This document shows, one piece after another, positions 25,068 through 33,559 of a DNA stretch of 64,000 nucleotides (position 1 is the first letter of the stretch; each line of letters begins with the position of its first letter). The DNA comes from Paenibacillus sp. GTDB taxonomy: Bacteria; Bacillota; Bacilli; Paenibacillales; YIM-B00363. A model generated the notes under the pieces. The model worked only from the letters and a program-made list of their open reading frames with translations. It searched no databases and had not been told where the DNA came from. Position numbers and translations under genes: made by a program. The stretch covers positions 22,354 to 86,353 of the forward strand of contig NZ_JAPSKE010000025.1 in NCBI RefSeq assembly GCF_031177825.1, in the 5' to 3' direction.

Positions 25068-26027
25068 ATGTCTTCGCCTCCCGTCCCCTTCGTCCTGCCG
25101 GCCGAGCCGATGGGTCCGATCTCGCGGGACGACATCCCGGAAGGCCCCGACTGGGGGTACCAGCTGAAGTGGGACGGCGTCCGCGCGCTCGCCGTCGTCG
25201 ACGACGGCCGCGTCGAGCTGTATTCGCGCAAGCTGCTTCGCAAAGAAGATACGTACCCGGAGGTCGTCCGTCGGCTTCGACAGGTCGAAGGCTCCTACGT
25301 CCTCGACGGCGAAATCGTGTACTTCGACGCGGCGCTCGGCCGGCCCGTCTTCCAGAAGGTGCTGCAGCGCGAGCGCACCCGCGCCGCCGCCGCGCTCGCC
25401 CGGTCGAGCGCCGAGCAGCCGGTTTCGTACGTGCTGTTCGACCTGCTCGCCGCGAACGGCGAGGACTTGCGAAGCCTGCCGTACGCCGAACGGTACGCCC
25501 GCCTGCGCGCGGCGTTCCCGCCGGACGGCGATCCGTCGCTGTTCGTGACGGATCTGTTCGACGACGGCCCCGGGCTGTGGCGCTGGGTCGAGGAACGCGG
25601 CTGGGAGGGCATCGTCAGCAAGCGGCTGTCCGCCCCGTACGCGGAGGGCAAGAAGCATCGCGACGCGTATAAGAAGCGCGCGATCCAGCGGTACGACGCC
25701 CAGTGCATCGGCGTCGTGTTCCGCGAGGGCCGCGTGGCGAGCCTCGCGCTCGTACACGAGGGCGCCTACTTCGGTCGCGCCTCCCTCGGGCTGAACGAGC
25801 GAAGCCGTTCCGCCCTAGCCGCGTACGCGACCTCGCACCGCGCCGCGCAAAGCCCCTTCGCCGGCGGCGCCGCGCCCGCCGACCTGAAGCGGGAGACGGT
25901 CGTCTGGCTCGACCGTCCCTTCCTCGTCGCCGTCACCGGCCTCGAAGTGACGGCGGACGGGCTGCTCCGCCATCCGAAGCTGGCGGACCCGCCGGCGCTG
26001 GAGCGGTTCCTCGCCGCGCCCACCTAA
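25068..26027 (+). CDS. ligD: Stand-alone ATP-dependent DNA ligase (LigD ligase domain)
   Basis: A 319-residue ATP-dependent ligase of the LigD type that seals breaks in end joining. The adenylation motif KWDGVR has its catalytic lysine at residue 34. Motifs YVLDGEIV (III), YVLFDLL, EGIVSKR (IV) and KKRAIQRYDAQCIGV (V) follow, and an OB-fold region (LRHPKL) ends the protein. No polymerase or phosphoesterase domain is fused. The ATG follows GGAGGACC. The XRE/GAF operon separates it from ku. Confidence 0.92.
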   Translation: MSSPPVPFVLPAEPMGPISRDDIPEGPDWGYQLKWDGVRALAVVDDGRVELYSRKLLRKEDTYPEVVRRLRQVEGSYVLDGEIVYFDAALGRPVFQKVLQRERTRAAAALARSSAEQPVSYVLFDLLAANGEDLRSLPYAERYARLRAAFPPDGDPSLFVTDLFDDGPGLWRWVEERGWEGIVSKRLSAPYAEGKKHRDAYKKRAIQRYDAQCIGVVFREGRVASLALVHEGAYFGRASLGLNERSRSALAAYATSHRAAQSPFAGGAAPADLKRETVVWLDRPFLVAVTGLEVTADGLLRHPKLADPPALERFLAAPT

Positions 26028-26034
26028 CGAGCCC

Positions 26035-26072
26035 AGGCCGAGCTCGACGCGATGGCGTCGGCGCTCGGCCTG
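26035..26072 (+). terminator. Terminator after the ligase gene
   Basis: Stem AGGCCGAGC...GACGC / GCGTCGG..GCTCGGCCT with loop GATG, then GGTTCATTTTCC. It lies 8 nt after the ligase stop and before the convergent DUF1836 gene. Confidence 0.65.
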
Positions 26073-26097
26073 GTTCATTTTCCGGAAAATCGGAGAC

Positions 26098-26829
26098 TTA
26101 TTCCTTCCCGTGCAGAAACATCGTCGCGTTCATATACCGTCGGGACAGCGCGTGGAAGTACGCCGCTTGCACCGACACGAGCGCGATAATGAGCGCATTG
26201 CGCAGCGATTCCCGCTCCCCGTTCGACAGCGCCGTGTGCTTCTCTACATACTGCGACGTGCGCAGCACGATCATATTCTCCATAAGCGCGTCCCGGTTGC
26301 GCAGGCTCGTCTCGTGTCCGCTGACGTCGAGCAGCTGATCGTCGTTCTTGTCGAGCTCCTCGAACAGTGAGGAATACGTATGAAACAAATCCGTCGGATG
26401 AATAATGTCGTCGGTATCGTCGTCCGGCTTGCCGAACAAGATGTGGAACAAGCTGCGGATCGACTCGAAGTCGAGGCAGGTCTTCAGGTCTTCGATGATG
26501 AACAGCAGCGCCGCCTGCTCGAACGAATACTTCTTCCCGCACCGCGGCGAGCCGAGAAACTCCTTGAAGTCCCGCTTCACCCAGTTCTGGGCGCCGGTAA
26601 TCGAAATATTGGTATATTCGATTCGATTGCCGAGGGACACAATATCCGTTAACGACAGTCCGTCCGGCTTTTGCGACTTCAGTAGTTTCTCGAACACCGG
26701 CGGCAGCGCGGTCGGATGCGTGCGGCGCCAGGCCTCCTGCATCACTGCGAGCGGCGTGCGATCGATGCGTCCTTGCAGCGACAGCAGCAGTGATGCCGCC
26801 TCGCGGCGCGTCAGCGTAAAGGATTCCAT
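26098..26829 (-). CDS. DUF1836 family protein, probable regulator
   Basis: A 243-residue protein of the DUF1836 family. The first 60 residues (MESFTLTRREAASLLLSLQ) are followed at about 60-110 by LSLTDIVSLGNRIEYTNISI, NWVKRDFKEFLGSPRCGKKYSFEQAALLF, which looks like a MerR-type winged helix. The rest is helical. The ATG at 26829 follows GAGGAGGGGACC. It is divergent from the CNNM/CorC gene, and both promoters carry a GTTC-N4-GAAC palindrome at their start points, so I infer that it represses both genes. Confidence 0.75.
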   Translation of the reverse strand: MESFTLTRREAASLLLSLQGRIDRTPLAVMQEAWRRTHPTALPPVFEKLLKSQKPDGLSLTDIVSLGNRIEYTNISITGAQNWVKRDFKEFLGSPRCGKKYSFEQAALLFIIEDLKTCLDFESIRSLFHILFGKPDDDTDDIIHPTDLFHTYSSLFEELDKNDDQLLDVSGHETSLRNRDALMENMIVLRTSQYVEKHTALSNGERESLRNALIIALVSVQAAYFHALSRRYMNATMFLHGKE

Positions 26830-26862
26830 GCGGTCCCCTCCTCGGCCATTCGATAATTTCAA

Positions 26863-26904
26863 GTTCACGTGAACCATCATAGAACCGTCGCAATCGGTTG
26901 TCAA
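26863..26904 (-). promoter_or_regulatory. DUF1836 promoter with operator at +1
   Basis: Minus strand TTGACA (26904-26899), 17-nt spacer, TATGAT (26881-26876), then the perfect 12-bp palindrome GTTCACGTGAAC (26874-26863) covering the start point. One of a matched pair; the other is at 27013-27024 on the divergent promoter. Confidence 0.75.
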
Positions 26905-26980
26905 CGTTCGAAACGGCGGGTTCCTCCCGCCTATTCCCCCGAAACGGACCGAGATACGCCCATACCGCCTCACAACGACA

Positions 26981-27024
26981 TTGCCTGAAACCCGCTCGAG
27001 GTCATAAAATGAGTTCATAAGAAC
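26981..27024 (+). promoter_or_regulatory. CNNM/CorC gene promoter with operator at +1
   Basis: TTGCCT (26981-26986), 18-nt spacer, TAAAAT (27005-27010), then GTTCATAAGAAC (27013-27024) at the expected start point. The arms GTTC and GAAC, 4-bp centre and position relative to the -10 box match the palindrome on the divergent DUF1836 promoter, 150 bp away. Confidence 0.65.
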
Positions 27025-27072
27025 TTATTTAAATGGTTCAACGTTTATTGATCTCAGAAAAGAGAGGTACTC

Positions 27073-28395
27073 ATGGCGCTAAACTTGTTTTTGGTAGCTT
27101 TGCTTATCGGTTTGACCGCGTTTTTCGTTGCGACGGAATTCGCAATCATCCGGCTCCGGTCGAGCCGCGTCGATCAGTTGGTTCTGGAAGGCCGCAAGAA
27201 CGCGCTCGCCGTTCGCAAGGTTACAAGCAATCTAGATGCTTATCTTTCGGCATGTCAGCTGGGCATCACGATTACGGCGCTCGGTCTCGGTTGGTTGGGC
27301 GAGCCGACGGTCGAGGAGCTGCTTCATCCGCTGTTCCACGACTTCGGCGTTCCGGAGAGCATCTCTGCACCGGTGTCGTTCGTGCTCGCGTTCGTCCTCA
27401 TTACGTTCCTGCACGTCGTCGTCGGCGAGCTGGCGCCGAAATCGCTTGCGATTCAGAAAGCCGAGCAGGTGTCGTTTTGGTTCGCGCAGCCGATCATCTG
27501 GTTTCACCGCATCGCATATCCGTTCATTTGGCTGTTGAACGGCTCCGCGAACCGCCTCATCCGGGTATTCGGCTTGAAGCCGGCGAGCGAGAACGAGGAA
27601 GCTCACTCCGAAGAGGAAATTCGGATCATCCTGAACGACAGCTTCGAGAGCGGGAAAATCAACAATACGGAATACGGGTACGTCAGCCGCATCTTCACGT
27701 TCGACGAGTTGTCCGCTCGGGAAATCATGGTGCCTCGAACCGACATGGCCTGCTTATATATGGAGAACACTCTCCAAGAAAACATCGAAATTATTTGGAG
27801 AGAACAATATACCCGCTTCCCGGTCGCGCAGGGAAGCAAGGACAACATCGTCGGCTTCGTCAACACGAAGAAGCTGTTCATGCAATACCGGGGCAACCCG
27901 GACTTCGATTGGAAGTCGGTCATTCAGCCGGCGCTCACCGTGTCCGACGCGACGCCGGTGAAGTCGCTCCTGAAGACGATGCAGGCGGCGCGCGTGCACA
28001 TCGCGATTCTCGTCGACGAATACGGCGGGACGGCCGGCCTCATTACGATCGAAGACATTCTCGAGGAGATCGTCGGCGAAATCCGCGACGAATTCGACGC
28101 GGACGAGCGCAAAGAGATCGAAATGATCGCGGAATCGTCGCATTACATCGTGGACGGTACGGTGCTGCTGTCCGAGGTCAATGCGCTGCTCGGCACCGAC
28201 CTCGACAGCGAAGACGTCGATACGATCGGGGGTTGGGTGTACAGCGCGTCGCCCGACATCGAGAAAGGCGAGAGCCTTTCGTTCGGCGGCTTGGACATCG
28301 TTGTGTTGGAAAAGGAGAAGCACCGCGTGCGCAAGGTCGAGATCAAGCGCGCCGCGGAACGATCCGCCGTCGCCGCCGCGCCTGCGGAATCGTAA
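27073..28395 (+). CDS. CNNM/CorC-type membrane protein with CBS domains (HlyC/CorC family)
   Basis: A 440-residue protein. An N-terminal CNNM/DUF21 membrane domain (helices at about 3-22, 65-80, 100-125 and 140-160, with the conserved GELAPKSLAIQKAE) is followed by the acidic helical bundle and two CBS domains (about 215-345, MVPRTDMACL and ILVDEYGGTAGLITIEDILEEIVGEI). A C-terminal CorC_HlyC domain follows (DGTVLLSEVNALLG). Family members act in magnesium efflux or divalent cation homeostasis. The ATG follows GAGAGG. It is followed by a good terminator. Confidence 0.9.
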   Translation: MALNLFLVALLIGLTAFFVATEFAIIRLRSSRVDQLVLEGRKNALAVRKVTSNLDAYLSACQLGITITALGLGWLGEPTVEELLHPLFHDFGVPESISAPVSFVLAFVLITFLHVVVGELAPKSLAIQKAEQVSFWFAQPIIWFHRIAYPFIWLLNGSANRLIRVFGLKPASENEEAHSEEEIRIILNDSFESGKINNTEYGYVSRIFTFDELSAREIMVPRTDMACLYMENTLQENIEIIWREQYTRFPVAQGSKDNIVGFVNTKKLFMQYRGNPDFDWKSVIQPALTVSDATPVKSLLKTMQAARVHIAILVDEYGGTAGLITIEDILEEIVGEIRDEFDADERKEIEMIAESSHYIVDGTVLLSEVNALLGTDLDSEDVDTIGGWVYSASPDIEKGESLSFGGLDIVVLEKEKHRVRKVEIKRAAERSAVAAAPAES

Positions 28396-28400
28396 CGGGA

Positions 28401-28432
28401 AGCCTCTTGCCGCCATGCAAGAGGCTTTTTCT
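28401..28432 (+). terminator. Terminator after the CNNM/CorC gene
   Basis: Perfect stem AGCCTCTTGC / GCAAGAGGCT around a 6-nt loop, then TTTTTC, 6 nt after the stop codon. Confidence 0.9.
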
Positions 28433-28439
28433 TGCAGGA

Positions 28440-28459
28440 TTGTATACATCGGTATACAA
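28440..28459. promoter_or_regulatory. Palindromic operator TTGTATAC-ATCG-GTATACAA
   Basis: A perfect inverted repeat with 8-bp arms and a 4-bp centre. Its left arm supplies TTGTAT, a possible -35 hexamer, with TAGTAA 17 nt further as a weak -10. Sites of this form are typical of GntR-family repressors. It would control the 74-residue protein and the YitT gene that follow. Confidence 0.6.
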
Positions 28460-28497
28460 TTGTAGTAATAAACACGCGTAAAGGGGTGTCCCCGACC

Positions 28498-28722
28498 ATG
28501 GCGGAAACGTTCCGCAAATCTAAGGTGGAACATTATATCTCGATGCTGACGCTTCGCCGCGATACGCTGAAGCAGCAGCTCGAACGGGCAGAATTCGACG
28601 GCCAACGCGAGTATTTGCAAGGGCAGCTGTCCGCGATCGATCTGATCGTGAACGAGATCGCCTCGGAATTCGCCCTCGACCTTTCGCATCCGAAATCGAA
28701 ATCCCATCATGGAGAGGAGTAA
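28498..28722 (+). CDS. Small charged coiled-coil protein, 74 aa, unknown
   Basis: A 74-residue hydrophilic protein that I do not recognise. Residues 6-55 form a likely coiled coil (KVEHYISMLTLRRDTLKQQL, then QREYLQGQLSAIDLIVNEI), and the end is His/Lys/Ser-rich. The ATG lies after AAGGGG with a 10-nt gap. It is 6 nt before the YitT-type gene, so the two are co-transcribed from the palindrome-bearing promoter. Confidence 0.65.
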   Translation: MAETFRKSKVEHYISMLTLRRDTLKQQLERAEFDGQREYLQGQLSAIDLIVNEIASEFALDLSHPKSKSHHGEE

Positions 28723-28728
28723 TGACTT

Positions 28729-29631
28729 ATGAGCACAGAGGTGAAAGCGGCCGTACAGCCGCAAGCTGCCGCGCAGCATAACAAGCTTTCCAAGGCGAAG
28801 GTGCTTCGGAGAGCGTTGTTTCTTACGCTGGGCGCAGCTTTCATGGCCGTCGGCCTCGAAATTTTCCTCGTCCCGAACAACATTATCGACGGAGGCATCG
28901 TCGGCATCTCGATCATCGCCTCCCACTTATCGAACATTCCGCTGGGCATCTTCCTGATGCTGCTCAACCTTCCGTTCTTATTCGTCGGTTATAAACAGAT
29001 CGGCAAGACGTTCGCCGTCTCTACGCTGTACGCCGTCGCGGTGATGTCCGTCGGCACCTATTATCTGCACCCGATCCCTCCGATCACGATCGATCCGCTG
29101 CTTGCGGCCGTCTTCGGCGGCATTATTCTCGGCATCGGCGTCGGCCTCGTCATCCGCTCGGGCGGCTCGCTCGACGGCACGGAAATCGTCGCCATCCTGT
29201 TCAGCAAGAAGACGGCCTTCTCCGTTGGCGAAATCGTGATGTTCCTGAACCTGTTCATCCTCGGCAGCGCCGGCTTCGTCTTCGGCTGGGATCGCGCCAT
29301 GTACTCGCTGATCGCCTACTTCATCGCCTTCAAAATGATCGACATTACGATCGAGGGCTTCGACGAGTCCCGAGCGGTGTGGATCATCAGCGAAAATCAC
29401 GAGCTGATCGGCAGCTCGATCATGCAGCGCCTCGGCCGCGGCGTCACGTATTTGAACGGCGAAGGCGCGTTCACCGGCGGCGCGAAGAAAGTCATCTTCT
29501 GCGTCGTCACCCGTCTCGAGGAAGCGAAGCTGAAGACGATCGTCGACGAGCTCGATCCCGCGGCGTTCCTGGCCGTCGGCAATATCCATGACGTGAAGGG
29601 CGGCCGGTTCAAGAAAAAGGACATCCACTAA
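28729..29631 (+). CDS. YitT family membrane protein (DUF161/DUF2179)
   Basis: A 300-residue protein with five or six transmembrane helices in the first 205 residues, including the family segment GLEIFLVPNNIIDGGIVGIS and the GGSLDGTEIVA loop. A soluble DUF2179 domain closes it (GVTYLNGEGAFTGGAKKVIF...). The transported substrate of YitT proteins is not established. The ATG follows GGAGAGGAG and the gene shares an operon with the 74-residue protein. Confidence 0.88.
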   Translation: MSTEVKAAVQPQAAAQHNKLSKAKVLRRALFLTLGAAFMAVGLEIFLVPNNIIDGGIVGISIIASHLSNIPLGIFLMLLNLPFLFVGYKQIGKTFAVSTLYAVAVMSVGTYYLHPIPPITIDPLLAAVFGGIILGIGVGLVIRSGGSLDGTEIVAILFSKKTAFSVGEIVMFLNLFILGSAGFVFGWDRAMYSLIAYFIAFKMIDITIEGFDESRAVWIISENHELIGSSIMQRLGRGVTYLNGEGAFTGGAKKVIFCVVTRLEEAKLKTIVDELDPAAFLAVGNIHDVKGGRFKKKDIH

Positions 29632-29701
29632 GGCGAGTGCTCTCGCCTCGATTGGCTCATACTAGGGAAAATCGCCGCTCCAAGCCAAGGAGGTTTTCCC
29701 G

Positions 29702-30619
29702 ATGAGCCCCGCGCATGCCCCTTCGAAATCGCAAAAAGGCGTCGTCACCATCGACGGGCACGAGCTGACCGTGACGAATCCGAACAAGCCGCTCTGGCCC
29801 GACGTCGGGATCACGAAGCTGGAATTCCTCGATCGGCTCATCGCCCTGTCGCCTTATTTGCTCTCTTACACCTCGAACCGGTACCTCACGACGATTCGCT
29901 GGCCGCACGGCGTGGGCGACGAATTTTTCTATCAGAAAAATTGCCCCAAAGGCGCGCCCGATTTCGTCAAGACGGCGCCGCTCGGAGACATTAACTACAT
30001 CGTGCTGGATTCGCTGCCGACGCTCGTCTGGCTCGGCAACTTGGCCTGCCTCGAATTTCATCCGTCCTTGCATTACCTGAACGACGAACTGCCCGCGGAA
30101 TGGCTCATCGATATCGATCCGACGCTCGAGGAGGAGCCGCGGATCATGGAAGCGGCGAAGATCGTCGTCGATCTATTGGCTTCGCTCGGCGTGCAGAGCG
30201 TCGCGAAGACGTCCGGCGCGACCGGCGTGCAGGTATACGTCCCGATTCGGCGCGGCTATACGTTCGAGCAGCTTCGCTCCATCGGCAAATTTCTCGGCGA
30301 CTACCTCGTGCAGGCGCATCCGAAGCTGTTCACGATCGAGCGGCTGAAGAAGGACCGCGGCACGCTCATCTATTTCGATTATTTGCAGCATTGGTACGGG
30401 AAGACGTTGTCCGCGCCATACACGCCTCGAGCGAAGAAGGGCGGCAGCGTGTCGACGCCGTTGTTTTACGACGAGCTCCATCCCCGGGTGAAGCCGTCCG
30501 ACTTCCACCTTCGCAACATCGAAGCCCGCTTGTCCGCGCACGGGGATCTCATCCGCCGCGTTCCGCCGCAGTCGCTCGACCGGATTCTCGCCGGCTTGCG
30601 CGGTCCGGGCTCGAGGTAA
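29702..30619 (+). CDS. Stand-alone LigD-type polymerase/primase
   Basis: A 305-residue AEP-superfamily polymerase, the POL domain normally fused in LigD, which fills and templates ends in NHEJ. The catalytic DxD is in LIDIDPTLEEE (about residues 137-139). Upstream features are NPNKPLWPDVGITK and FFYQKNCPKGAP; downstream are KTSGATGVQVYVP and QHWYGKTLSAPYTPRAK. The end is near VKPSDFHLRNIEARL, as in family members. The ATG follows AAGGAGG. With Ku and the ligase it makes a complete three-protein pathway. Confidence 0.92.
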   Translation: MSPAHAPSKSQKGVVTIDGHELTVTNPNKPLWPDVGITKLEFLDRLIALSPYLLSYTSNRYLTTIRWPHGVGDEFFYQKNCPKGAPDFVKTAPLGDINYIVLDSLPTLVWLGNLACLEFHPSLHYLNDELPAEWLIDIDPTLEEEPRIMEAAKIVVDLLASLGVQSVAKTSGATGVQVYVPIRRGYTFEQLRSIGKFLGDYLVQAHPKLFTIERLKKDRGTLIYFDYLQHWYGKTLSAPYTPRAKKGGSVSTPLFYDELHPRVKPSDFHLRNIEARLSAHGDLIRRVPPQSLDRILAGLRGPGSR

Positions 30620-30651
30620 CGCCTGCGCGTGGCCAGGCGCTCGGCGCCGCC

Positions 30652-30873
30652 GACCCGTTTCGGGTCGCCACGGCACGTCGCGCGCCGCCCCCTGACCCGA
30701 TCCGGGTCACCCCGCCGGCCGAGCGGCGCCGCTGACCCGTTTCGGGTCGCCACGGCACGTCGCGCGCCGCCTCCTGACCCGATCCAGGTCAGGCCCGCCG
30801 GCCGAGCGGCGCCGCTGACCCGTTTCGGGTCACCTCGGCACGTCGCGCGCCGCCTCCTGACCCGATCCGGGTC
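30652..30873. repeat. Tandem 82-83 bp repeat with six GACCCG palindromes
   Basis: Six inverted repeats start at 30652, 30694, 30734, 30776, 30817 and 30859, giving pitches of 42, 40, 42, 41 and 42 bp. They alternate between GACCCG-TTT-CGGGTC and GACCCG-ATC-CGGGTC (one copy has CAGGTC as its right arm), so a full unit is 82-83 bp and is present almost three times. Spacers such as CACGGCACGTCGCGCGCCGC are nearly identical. The array fills the space between the convergent LigD polymerase and cardiolipin synthase genes. Confidence 0.9.
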
Positions 30874-30920
30874 ACCCCCCGGTCGCTCAGCGCCGAGGCG
30901 CCCCATCCCGGCGTCGCCGC

Positions 30921-32357
30921 CTACAACAGCGGCGAAATGAGCCGGCCGAGCGCCTCCTTGGCGATCTGCAGCTTCCCCCGCGTAGCGAACGCATCGAGCC
31001 GAAGTTCCTCGCTCTCGGCGATGTCGAGCAGCACGTCGCTTGCGAACCGAGCGACGATCTTCTCGTCGAAAAACGCAGCGTTAATTTCGAAATTATCAAA
31101 GAAACTTCTCAAATCCATATTCGCCGTCCCGGTCGTAGCGAAGTGGTCGTCCACGACGACGATTTTCGCATGCATGAACCCCTTGCGGTACCGGTAGATG
31201 CGGACGCCGGTCTGCAGCAGCTCTTCGACGAACGATAACGACGCCCATAACGTCACCTTCGAATCGGCGACGCCCGGAATGACGATGCGCACGTCGACGC
31301 CCGCAAGCGCCGCCGTCTTCAGCGCCATCAGCAAGCTGCGGTCGGGGATCAGATACGGCGTCGTGACGAAGATCCGCTCCTTCGCGCTGCAGATCGCCGT
31401 GAAGTACATCTCTAAGATCGTGTTCCAATTCGAATCCGGGCCGCTCGGCACGATCTGCACCGTATCCTTCGCCGCGACCGGATGCTTCGGAAAAAATCGC
31501 TCCGCGTACGGCAGCCTCTCGCCGCACACGAACTGCCAATCTTTCGCGAACACGCGCTGCAGCTCGTATACGGCATCCCCCATGATTCTTACGGAGGTGT
31601 CCCGCCAGTACCCGAGTTTCTTGTCCTTCCCCGTGTATTCGTCCCCGATGTTGATGCCGCCCACGTAACCGACCATTCCGTCCACCACGGTAATTTTCCG
31701 GTGGTTTCGGTAATTCAGCCGCTTGTCGAATAAAGCGATCACCGCGGGCAGGAAGCAATGCACATGTCCGCCCGCCGCCCGCAAGCTGTTCCAAAACCCT
31801 TTCGGAGTCGAATACGCGCCGATCCCGTCGTAAATAATGCGCACCTCGACGCCCTCCAGCGCTTTACGGACCAGCACATCGTGAAATTTCCGGCCGTACA
31901 CGTCGTCGTTCCAGATGTAGTACAGCATATGTATGTGATCTTTCGCCCGCTCGATGTCCTCAAGCATCACGCGGTACGTCTCCTGAGCGGACGCGAGCAC
32001 CGTCGTGTCGTTGCGCATCGTGATCGTCGCGTCGGGGAAACTGCGCAGCAAGCCGAACAACCGTTTCTCCTCCTGCATCGACGGATTCGGGAAGTCCGTA
32101 ATCCGCTGCAGCTCATGCGCGTGCGGCGGCAGCCGGTGACGATTCGCTTCCTCTACCGTCTCCCGCTCCCTGCGCTTCACCATCGTACGCTGTCGATACT
32201 CCCGGGCTATAAAATAATAGACGAATAGGCCGACGATCGGGAGCATGAACATAATGGACAACCATGCGATCGCTTTGGACGGGCGCCTGAGCTCTACGAA
32301 CAGAACGGTGGCGATTTGGAAAATGAACAGCAGCAAGATCGACGTCAACCAGATCAT
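30921..32357 (-). CDS. cls: Cardiolipin synthase (PLD superfamily)
   Basis: A 478-residue membrane phosphatidyltransferase that forms cardiolipin from phosphatidylglycerol. Two N-terminal membrane helices (about 2-20 and 30-50) precede two PLD HKD motifs, H219-x-K221-x4-D226 (HRKITVVD) and H396-x-K398-x4-D403 (HAKIVVVD), both intact. The ATG at 32357 (MIWLTSILLL) lies 12 nt after GGAGGTGA. It is transcribed alone and faces the palindrome array at its 3' end. Confidence 0.93.
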   Translation of the reverse strand: MIWLTSILLLFIFQIATVLFVELRRPSKAIAWLSIMFMLPIVGLFVYYFIAREYRQRTMVKRRERETVEEANRHRLPPHAHELQRITDFPNPSMQEEKRLFGLLRSFPDATITMRNDTTVLASAQETYRVMLEDIERAKDHIHMLYYIWNDDVYGRKFHDVLVRKALEGVEVRIIYDGIGAYSTPKGFWNSLRAAGGHVHCFLPAVIALFDKRLNYRNHRKITVVDGMVGYVGGINIGDEYTGKDKKLGYWRDTSVRIMGDAVYELQRVFAKDWQFVCGERLPYAERFFPKHPVAAKDTVQIVPSGPDSNWNTILEMYFTAICSAKERIFVTTPYLIPDRSLLMALKTAALAGVDVRIVIPGVADSKVTLWASLSFVEELLQTGVRIYRYRKGFMHAKIVVVDDHFATTGTANMDLRSFFDNFEINAAFFDEKIVARFASDVLLDIAESEELRLDAFATRGKLQIAKEALGRLISPLL

Positions 32358-32547
32358 GAGCGATGAAGTCACCTCCGTGGCGTACCGAATAGGATGCCCG
32401 CGGGGCCGGGGGAACATTCGCGCTACGCGATGCGGGAAACCCGACGACCTGGCTTAAATTTCCAAGCGTTCGATTCCCAAAATCGTCCATACTAAATCCC
32501 GTTGCGTTTAGAAACGTTACCCCACACAGGCATTCGAAGGAGACGAT

Positions 32548-33552
32548 ATGATTCCCCACCGATGGACCAAGAAGCTAACGTTTTTGATCATTCCCGAAGC
32601 GAACCGGCAGGTGCGGCGGCTGCAATTTTCCGCCGTCTGGCTCTATGTCTTGCCCCCCGTCGCGCTCCTGTTGGGCGCGTCCGCGGCGGTCTTAGTCCAG
32701 ACCCAGTCGGCGGCGCTTCAGGCGAACGGCGACATGAAGGCGGAATGGTCGGCCGAACGGGCCGCGCACGAGCGAACCTTGGAAGCGAAAAATACGGAGA
32801 TCGCGAAGCTTCAGGACGAAGTCGTCCGATTGTCGCAAGAAGCGGAGACGTTCGCCGCGAAGATGGCGGCGCTGCAGTCGCTCGAACGCGAAATTTTGTC
32901 CTTGACCGAAGCGGACGACGGGACGCCCGCCGCGGAAGCGAAGCGGGCGAACGGGGGCGTCGCCGGAAGGTTCGTCCCCGCCGGGTCGGCCGTCGGCGGC
33001 CAATACGACCCCGTCGACACCGAGGAGGCGCTTCGACTGTCGAAGACGACGCACGGCGACATCGAGGCGATGTCCGTAGAAGCCGAACGGCTCGAAGGCG
33101 CGCTGCAAGAAGCGCTGCAGGAAGCGGAGAAGCTCGCGAGTCTGCGGCGCGGCACCCCTTCGATCTTCCCGACGACGTCGACGACGGTGACGTCCTCGTT
33201 CGGATACCGCAAGGACCCGTTCACCCGCCGCAGCGCGTACCACAAGGGCATCGACTTCGGCGGCGACGTCGGCGATCCGATCTTCGCGACGGCGGACGGC
33301 CAAGTCGCCCGCACCGGGTACGATCGCGCCATGGGTAACTATATTTACGTGAAACACGGCAACGGCTTCGAGACGGTCTACATGCATCTGTCGAAGTCGC
33401 TTGTCGCGAAGGGGCAGCGCGTGAAGAAGGGCGACCGCATCGGCAAGCTCGGCTCTACCGGCCGCAGCACCGGCCCGCATCTGCATTACGAGGTACATAA
33501 GAACGGCGAACCGATCAATCCGAAACGATATTTCTCCAGTAAGGAAGGATGA
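32548..33552 (+). CDS. M23-family peptidoglycan endopeptidase
   Basis: A 334-residue membrane-anchored peptidase. A cytoplasmic head with WTKKLTFLIIPEANRQVRRL precedes one transmembrane helix (about 28-50), a coiled coil (about 65-115), a linker, and a C-terminal LytM/M23 domain. Zinc ligands are in SAYHKGIDFGGD and GPHLHYEVHKNG. The gene starts after AAGGAG and is followed 7 nt later by a bactofilin gene, a pairing known from other bacteria in which the bactofilin positions the peptidase. Confidence 0.92.
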   Translation: MIPHRWTKKLTFLIIPEANRQVRRLQFSAVWLYVLPPVALLLGASAAVLVQTQSAALQANGDMKAEWSAERAAHERTLEAKNTEIAKLQDEVVRLSQEAETFAAKMAALQSLEREILSLTEADDGTPAAEAKRANGGVAGRFVPAGSAVGGQYDPVDTEEALRLSKTTHGDIEAMSVEAERLEGALQEALQEAEKLASLRRGTPSIFPTTSTTVTSSFGYRKDPFTRRSAYHKGIDFGGDVGDPIFATADGQVARTGYDRAMGNYIYVKHGNGFETVYMHLSKSLVAKGQRVKKGDRIGKLGSTGRSTGPHLHYEVHKNGEPINPKRYFSSKEG

Positions 33553-33559
33553 CCTGAGC

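Noticed and set aside
26863..26874. LexA (SOS) box
   Set aside because: The Firmicute LexA box is GAAC-N4-GTTC; the arms here are in the opposite order, GTTC-N4-GAAC.
30652..30873. CRISPR array or coding repeat protein
   Set aside because: Spacers between the GACCCG palindromes are nearly identical, unlike CRISPR spacers, and the long frames across the array lack ribosome sites and protein-like composition.
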